The notes below the pieces were generated by a model, which saw only the letters and a list, made by a program, of their open reading frames with translations, had not been told where the DNA came from and searched no databases. Made by a program: the position numbers and the translations under genes. 53,843 nucleotides of DNA from Herpetosiphonaceae bacterium (lineage in GTDB: Bacteria > Chloroflexota > Chloroflexia > Chloroflexales > Herpetosiphonaceae), in assembly GCA_013538855.1 (NCBI GenBank), contig JABXJS010000238.1:1-53843 (forward strand), read 5' to 3'. Below are positions 50,904-53,843 of the stretch, in pieces; within the stretch, counting starts at the first letter, position 1; the number at the start of each line of letters is the position of its first letter.

Positions 50904-51943
50904 TCGGCCTCCGCATAGCGCCGAATCGCGATCAAACCAGGATCGTTTTGCTGCACAAAGCGCGCGTGCACTTCGTCGATTGGGTCGATTGTCACCGCCC
51001 AGCGTCGCTGGTTGGCGTGGATCATCTCATCGGCATTCAGCGCAATCGACACGTGGGTAATATTGTGGTGGCGCTCGGTGTCGCTGCGTGAGGCCCAGAA
51101 GAGCAGGTCGCCTGCTTGAATGTCGGCGCGCTCAACGCTGTGCCCATAGTCGACCTGCTGATCAGCATCGCGTGGCAGCTGGTGGCCCATCCATAGGTAG
51201 AATGCCTGCGCCAGCCCCGAGCAGTCAAAGCCGTAGCTGCTGCTGCCGCCCCAGAGATAGGGTACGCCGATAAACTTCTGCACCTCGGTCAGTGTCTCAC
51301 GACAGCCAGTGCGCGTGAGCTGCGGGCGATCCTCAAGCGGCATCAGATCATCTGCGTTGGTCATAGATGGGGTTCCATCTGGTGCTACCCAGAAAGCCAT
51401 GCCATCACGGAACTCATCAATTGGCAGCGGTGTCTGCCAGGGCAGCAGGGTGATCTGGGTGCCCTCTAACCCATAGACTGGCTGCAGCCGTGTGCTTACC
51501 ACATGGGTGGCGTTGCCGCGAAAATCTCCTGCCTGGGCTGCTGCTATCAGGCCATGCTCTGAGATCCAGCCGAGATAGCCATCGCTCAGCCGCACACGCC
51601 ACCATGCTTGTTCGTGGTACAGCAGCTCAAGCGCCTCGCCATACATGGCCTGCGAGACAAGCTCGTGCTGCCGACCTGGCTGCGCCCGCACATCGGCGAC
51701 AGACCAGGTAACAAGGCCGCGCTGGTACTGTGGCCCATGGGTAAGCACAAGGATTTCATCTTGAATGTGCGCGCCGTGAGTGTGCGCCAGCTGGAGAATC
51801 TGCTGATGGTGGGTAGCCTCTAGCACCATGCCACGGAGAATCAGCGCCGTTGCCGTTGATTCGACTGATACATTGATGATCGACGTGCGTGGATCAAGCG
51901 TGGCACGAAAAGAGGCGATGTCTTGTTGCAGCGATTGTGACAT
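50900..51943 (-). CDS. NlpC/P60 cysteine peptidase (YkfC-like)
   Basis: A 347-aa peptidase. Two SH3-like domains occupy about residues 25-200; the catalytic domain follows with Cys in SSYGFDCSGLAQAF and a His in HHNITHVSIAL. It should cleave gamma-D-glutamyl bonds in murein peptides. No signal peptide is seen, so it acts in the cytoplasm as expected for recycling. The ATG at 51943 follows AGGATGATC; the in-frame ATG two codons earlier (51949) is less well spaced. It is 2 nt from the upstream GNAT gene and overlaps the epimerase gene. Confidence 0.92.
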   Translation of the reverse strand: MSQSLQQDIASFRATLDPRTSIINVSVESTATALILRGMVLEATHHQQILQLAHTHGAHIQDEILVLTHGPQYQRGLVTWSVADVRAQPGRQHELVSQAMYGEALELLYHEQAWWRVRLSDGYLGWISEHGLIAAAQAGDFRGNATHVVSTRLQPVYGLEGTQITLLPWQTPLPIDEFRDGMAFWVAPDGTPSMTNADDLMPLEDRPQLTRTGCRETLTEVQKFIGVPYLWGGSSSYGFDCSGLAQAFYLWMGHQLPRDADQQVDYGHSVERADIQAGDLLFWASRSDTERHHNITHVSIALNADEMIHANQRRWAVTIDPIDEVHARFVQQNDPGLIAIRRYAEAE

Positions 51944-51945
51944 GA

Positions 51946-52431
51946 TCATCCTGTTCTGTTTGAAGAAAGCGGCTGGAATCCACATTCAATAAGGATGCGA
52001 GCGTGAAACGAATCGGCAGGGGCGGTTGTCCAAACATGGCTATAGCGGGCGTGGTGCAGCGCAGCAAGCGAGGCCGTGATAAGCATGTGCTCTAAACCTC
52101 GCTGCTGAAGTGCTGGTGCCACTGCTAGGTCAATCAGCCATGGCCGCTCCGCGTTGCGCACAACGATGCTGGCGGCTAGCAACCCGGCGCGCCCGGCAAA
52201 CCCAAACGAGCATGCTGGTAGAAATAGCCCATGGCCACCTTGGAGCAGACTAATCGCATAGTCGATCCAGCCACCTAACTGTTGCGGCTGGTGCGCGTGG
52301 GGTAGCGTCGGCGCAGCAGAGAGCAGATGCCCGAGGTCGAGCGCGTCCTCTGGCTGAATGAACCGCAACGGGTAGCTGCTGACTGCTGGATCAGCAGCCG
52401 TTGTAGCGACAAATTCAACCAGCGTGCTCAT
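51946..52431 (-). CDS. GNAT-like acetyltransferase
   Basis: A 161-aa protein with a GNAT-like C-terminal half: beta-strand plus acetyl-CoA loop in IDLAVAPALQQRGLEHMLI and the final HARILIECGFQP. The N-terminal half is less typical. The ATG at 52431 has GGGAG 6 nt upstream. It is the first gene of the murein-salvage group, 2 nt before the NlpC/P60 gene. It may modify an amino group on the released peptide or sugar, but this is inference. Confidence 0.75.
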   Translation of the reverse strand: MSTLVEFVATTAADPAVSSYPLRFIQPEDALDLGHLLSAAPTLPHAHQPQQLGGWIDYAISLLQGGHGLFLPACSFGFAGRAGLLAASIVVRNAERPWLIDLAVAPALQQRGLEHMLITASLAALHHARYSHVWTTAPADSFHARILIECGFQPLSSNRTG

Positions 52432-52527
52432 GAATGTCTCCCATCCAGGTTTGCGTATGTCCATACTATCATATATTCGGTTTTGATGATGCTACGGAAA
52501 TCAGCCTAAAGACCTACAAGATGCCTC

Positions 52528-52557
52528 TTGACGGTCGGTCGTAGGAGGTGCTATGCT
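52528..52557 (+). promoter_or_regulatory. Predicted promoter in the structured region
   Basis: TTGACG (52528-52533), 18-bp spacer, TATGCT (52552-52557), with TGC before the hexamer (extended -10). It would start RNA near 52564, ahead of a 32-codon ORF and a strong terminator. Confidence 0.5.
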
Positions 52558-52585
52558 ACACCAGTATCTGTCGTTATTGGTCTAA
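52553..52585 (+). CDS. Possible 10-codon mini-ORF
   Basis: A 10-codon ORF (MLHQYLSLLV) preceded by GGAGG spaced 5 nt before. It overlaps the predicted -10, so either the promoter lies upstream or this ORF is not expressed. If transcribed from upstream, it could be a leader peptide. Confidence 0.2.
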   Translation: MLHQYLSLLV

Positions 52586-52618
52586 TTATCTCTAGTGTAA
52601 GGAAATGGAGGGTCTTTG

Positions 52619-52717
52619 ATGAACACTTTCATCTACACCCAAGTGCGGCTTCTCGCACCCAACGCAGCTGACGTTGATGGTAGCAGTGCGCCCATTTCCT
52701 GCTTGCTTATGTTATAG
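52619..52717 (+). CDS. Small ORF, 32 aa, possible leader peptide or small protein
   Basis: GGAGGG lies 6 nt before an ATG that opens 32 codons, ending in a hydrophobic tail CLLML. A strong terminator follows 16 nt after the stop, and a plausible promoter lies about 60 nt upstream. So it may be a complete tiny gene, or a leader whose terminator attenuates the gene at 52857. I recognise no similarity. Confidence 0.4.
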   Translation: MNTFIYTQVRLLAPNAADVDGSSAPISCLLML

Positions 52718-52732
52718 TTCCTGAAGCAATGC

Positions 52733-52770
52733 GGGCCGTGGGCGAGAAAAGCGCTCACGGCCCCTTTTTT
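52733..52770 (+). terminator. Strong intrinsic terminator or attenuator
   Basis: A 12-bp stem (GGGCCGTGGGCG / CGCTCACGGCCC, one G-U pair) with a 7-nt loop and a run of six T. It is the strongest hairpin of the region. Its 3' arm (52753-52763) is exactly complementary to 52797-52807 in the next hairpin. Confidence 0.85.
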
Positions 52771-52796
52771 ATGTAATTGGGCCGACTCCCACAGAT

Positions 52797-52830
52797 GGGC
52801 CGTGAGCTTTGGTAGCAAAGTTTACGGCCC
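52797..52830 (+). promoter_or_regulatory. Second hairpin, related to the terminator
   Basis: A 15-bp stem (two wobble pairs) with a GTAG loop, GGGCCGTGAGCTTTG pairing with CAAAGTTTACGGCCC. It lies in the leader of the 69-aa gene and shares its GGGCCGTG arm with the terminator hairpin upstream. No T-run follows, so it is a structural or regulatory element. Confidence 0.5.
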
Positions 52831-52856
52831 ATTTAGTTCTGTTCAGGAGGCTCCCG

Positions 52857-53066
52857 GTGTTGATGCTGGATCGTGATGGCTCAGTCCTGTTCACTGAGGA
52901 ACGAAAGCCCCGCCCAGTGATGCCACTTAAGCGCGGCTACGCCGAGTTGAACCACCGACCAAACGAAGATCAGACCAGCCGGATTAGCCAGCTGCTGGCC
53001 CTCGCCTTTGATCAGTTAGGCTTTCGCTGGTTGGAACTGCGCGTCTCTGATGCGAGCGATGAGTAG
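52857..53066 (+). CDS. Small hypothetical protein (69 aa)
   Basis: A 69-aa soluble protein of unknown family. The chosen start is GTG at 52857, 6 nt after AGGAGG; the in-frame ATG at 52863 is an alternative. It is charged, starting LMLDRDGSVLFTEERKPRP and ending with a helical LLALAFDQLGFRWLELR stretch. The mRNA leader contains the two hairpins just upstream. It has no obvious partner and lies 125 nt before rsgA. Confidence 0.55.
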   Translation: MLMLDRDGSVLFTEERKPRPVMPLKRGYAELNHRPNEDQTSRISQLLALAFDQLGFRWLELRVSDASDE

Positions 53067-53191
53067 GTTGTCGCTCGCATTGGCCCTATATCTGAACACT
53101 AGCTACTGCTAGAGGAGTAACCAATGACTTTTAATTGCACACTGCGTTTGTCACGACAGATGCCCGCTCAGGGTATCGAGGAGTTTTGCCG

Positions 53192-53785
53192 ATGAATGGA
53201 ACGATCATGCGGGCCCAAAGTGGCTTTTTCTGGGTGCAGCTCGATGAAACAGACGAGATCCTCCGCTGTACGCTCCGTGGTCGGCTGAAGAAACAGCGCC
53301 AGTATACTGATCTTGCCGTTATCGGCGATCATGTGCGCGTGACTAAAACAGTGCCCGGCGAGGGCGCGGTTGAAGAAGTATTTCCCCGTGAGCGCAAGCT
53401 TTCGCGTAAGTCGCCCAAGGGCGGCGGCTGGTTTGAGCAGATTATTGTCGCGAATGTCGATCTTGTGCTTGTCACCTTTGCTGTTGCCCATCCAGAGCCA
53501 CACGTCCGTATGATTGATCGTTTTTTGCTCGTGGCCGAGTACAATGAGCTAGAGGCTGTGGTCATCGCTAATAAGTGCGATCTTGTGATGGACTCTGCTG
53601 CCGAGGAAACCTTTGGCATCTATGCCCAGATCGGCTACCCGGTGATCTATACCAGCGCCACCACCGGTCAGGGGATTGATGCTGTACGCCACCGTATCCA
53701 AGGCAAGATCTCGGCGTTTTCTGGGCCATCGGGTGTCGGCAAATCTAGTCTCAGTAGATCACAGGACTCCCTGGGGCCAGGGTAA
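53192..53785 (+). pseudogene. rsgA: rsgA, truncated after the Walker A motif
   Basis: The first 187 residues are a normal RsgA (small-subunit assembly GTPase): N-terminal OB-fold and the circularly permuted GTPase beginning with G4 (NKCD, 127-130), G5 (TSAT) and G1 (GPSGVGKSSL, 178-187). Ten residues later a stop appears and no G2, G3 or zinc domain follows in any frame to the window end. The start at 53192 is chosen by homology (MNGTIMRAQSG) with GAG upstream. The break lies near 53753, so the gene is interrupted by an insertion or joined wrongly in assembly. Confidence 0.8.
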
Positions 53786-53843
53786 ACGGTGTGGCGGCCG
53801 AATCGTGCGGTATCCTTTGTGGTGCCAACCAAGAAAGGAACCG
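53753..53843. other. Unrelated sequence at the window edge, possible insertion element end
   Basis: After the GKSSL codons of rsgA the sequence loses similarity to the family in all three frames. It contains CCCTGGGGCCAGGG, a short inverted repeat, followed by GTAAACGG. An insertion sequence at a contig end would look like this, since repeats often terminate assembly, but no transposase is visible in 91 nt. An assembly chimera is equally possible. Confidence 0.35.

Noticed and set aside
1-53843. tRNA, rRNA or other structured RNA genes
   Set aside because: Reading both strands I found no tRNA T-loop and acceptor pattern and no rRNA sequence. A covariance search would be needed to exclude small RNAs.

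Overview
The window is about 54 kb of GC-rich (by eye near 60%) bacterial chromosome, apparently a contig cut off inside a gene at both ends. The gene set points to a member of the Chloroflexota, probably class Chloroflexia: zinc-ribbon proteins with PxWL motifs and TPRs, two giant class III cyclase/AAA+/TPR proteins, a PIN-TRAM/dtd/MutL-like membrane operon, and a tandem pair of P450s. This assignment rests on family knowledge and was not searched. I see no rRNA, tRNA, CRISPR array or phage genes, and no photosynthesis genes.

Layout. 1-2.4 kb: start of a divergent partial gene, a TSUP (TauE/SafE) permease with a GNAT acetyltransferase, small ORFs, and an orphan response regulator. 2.4-9.7 kb: dnaK, diverging from two tandem paralogous cytochrome P450 genes, then a ClC-type chloride transporter with CBS and TrkA-C domains. 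9.8-15.9 kb (minus): a tightly coupled sugar operon of a UDP-galactopyranose-mutase-like flavoprotein, a GH5-like hydrolase, a glycosyltransferase and a GH2 hydrolase. 16.2-19.7 kb: cyclase/AAA+/TPR protein 1. 19.7-21 kb (minus): HAD hydrolase plus thiamine pyrophosphokinase. 21.2-25.3 kb: acidic unknown protein, chromate transporter, ROK protein, small membrane protein, GNAT protein.

25.3-34.7 kb (minus): eight overlapping or closely spaced genes. They encode a PIN-TRAM membrane protein, D-aminoacyl-tRNA deacylase, an 88-aa protein, then five proteins of an apparently undescribed membrane assembly: a DUF6754-like protein, two polytopic membrane proteins, a 1050-aa zinc-ribbon protein with about 24 PxW motifs and a large extracytoplasmic domain, and a MutL-like ASKHA ATPase whose tail carries the same PxW motif. 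I consider this the best candidate for a new system.

34.9-40.4 kb: housekeeping genes (radA; lipA; two paralogous TPR/zinc-ribbon proteins; rsmG; pspA). 40.5-43.9 kb: cyclase/AAA+/TPR protein 2. 44-45.9 kb (minus): a secreted subtilase ending in ten exact heptapeptide repeats. 46-52.4 kb: a metallophosphoesterase, then a minus-strand group of GNAT protein, NlpC/P60 peptidase, dipeptide epimerase (together a murein-peptide salvage pair), aldehyde:ferredoxin oxidoreductase and PrsW-like protease. 52.5-53.1 kb: a structured region with a promoter, mini-ORFs, a strong terminator and a second related hairpin, then a 69-aa protein. 53.2 kb to the end: rsgA broken directly after its Walker A motif by unrelated sequence.

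Promoters repeatedly show a TGCTATA-type extended -10, and many neighbouring genes overlap by 1-4 nt, so translational coupling appears widespread.
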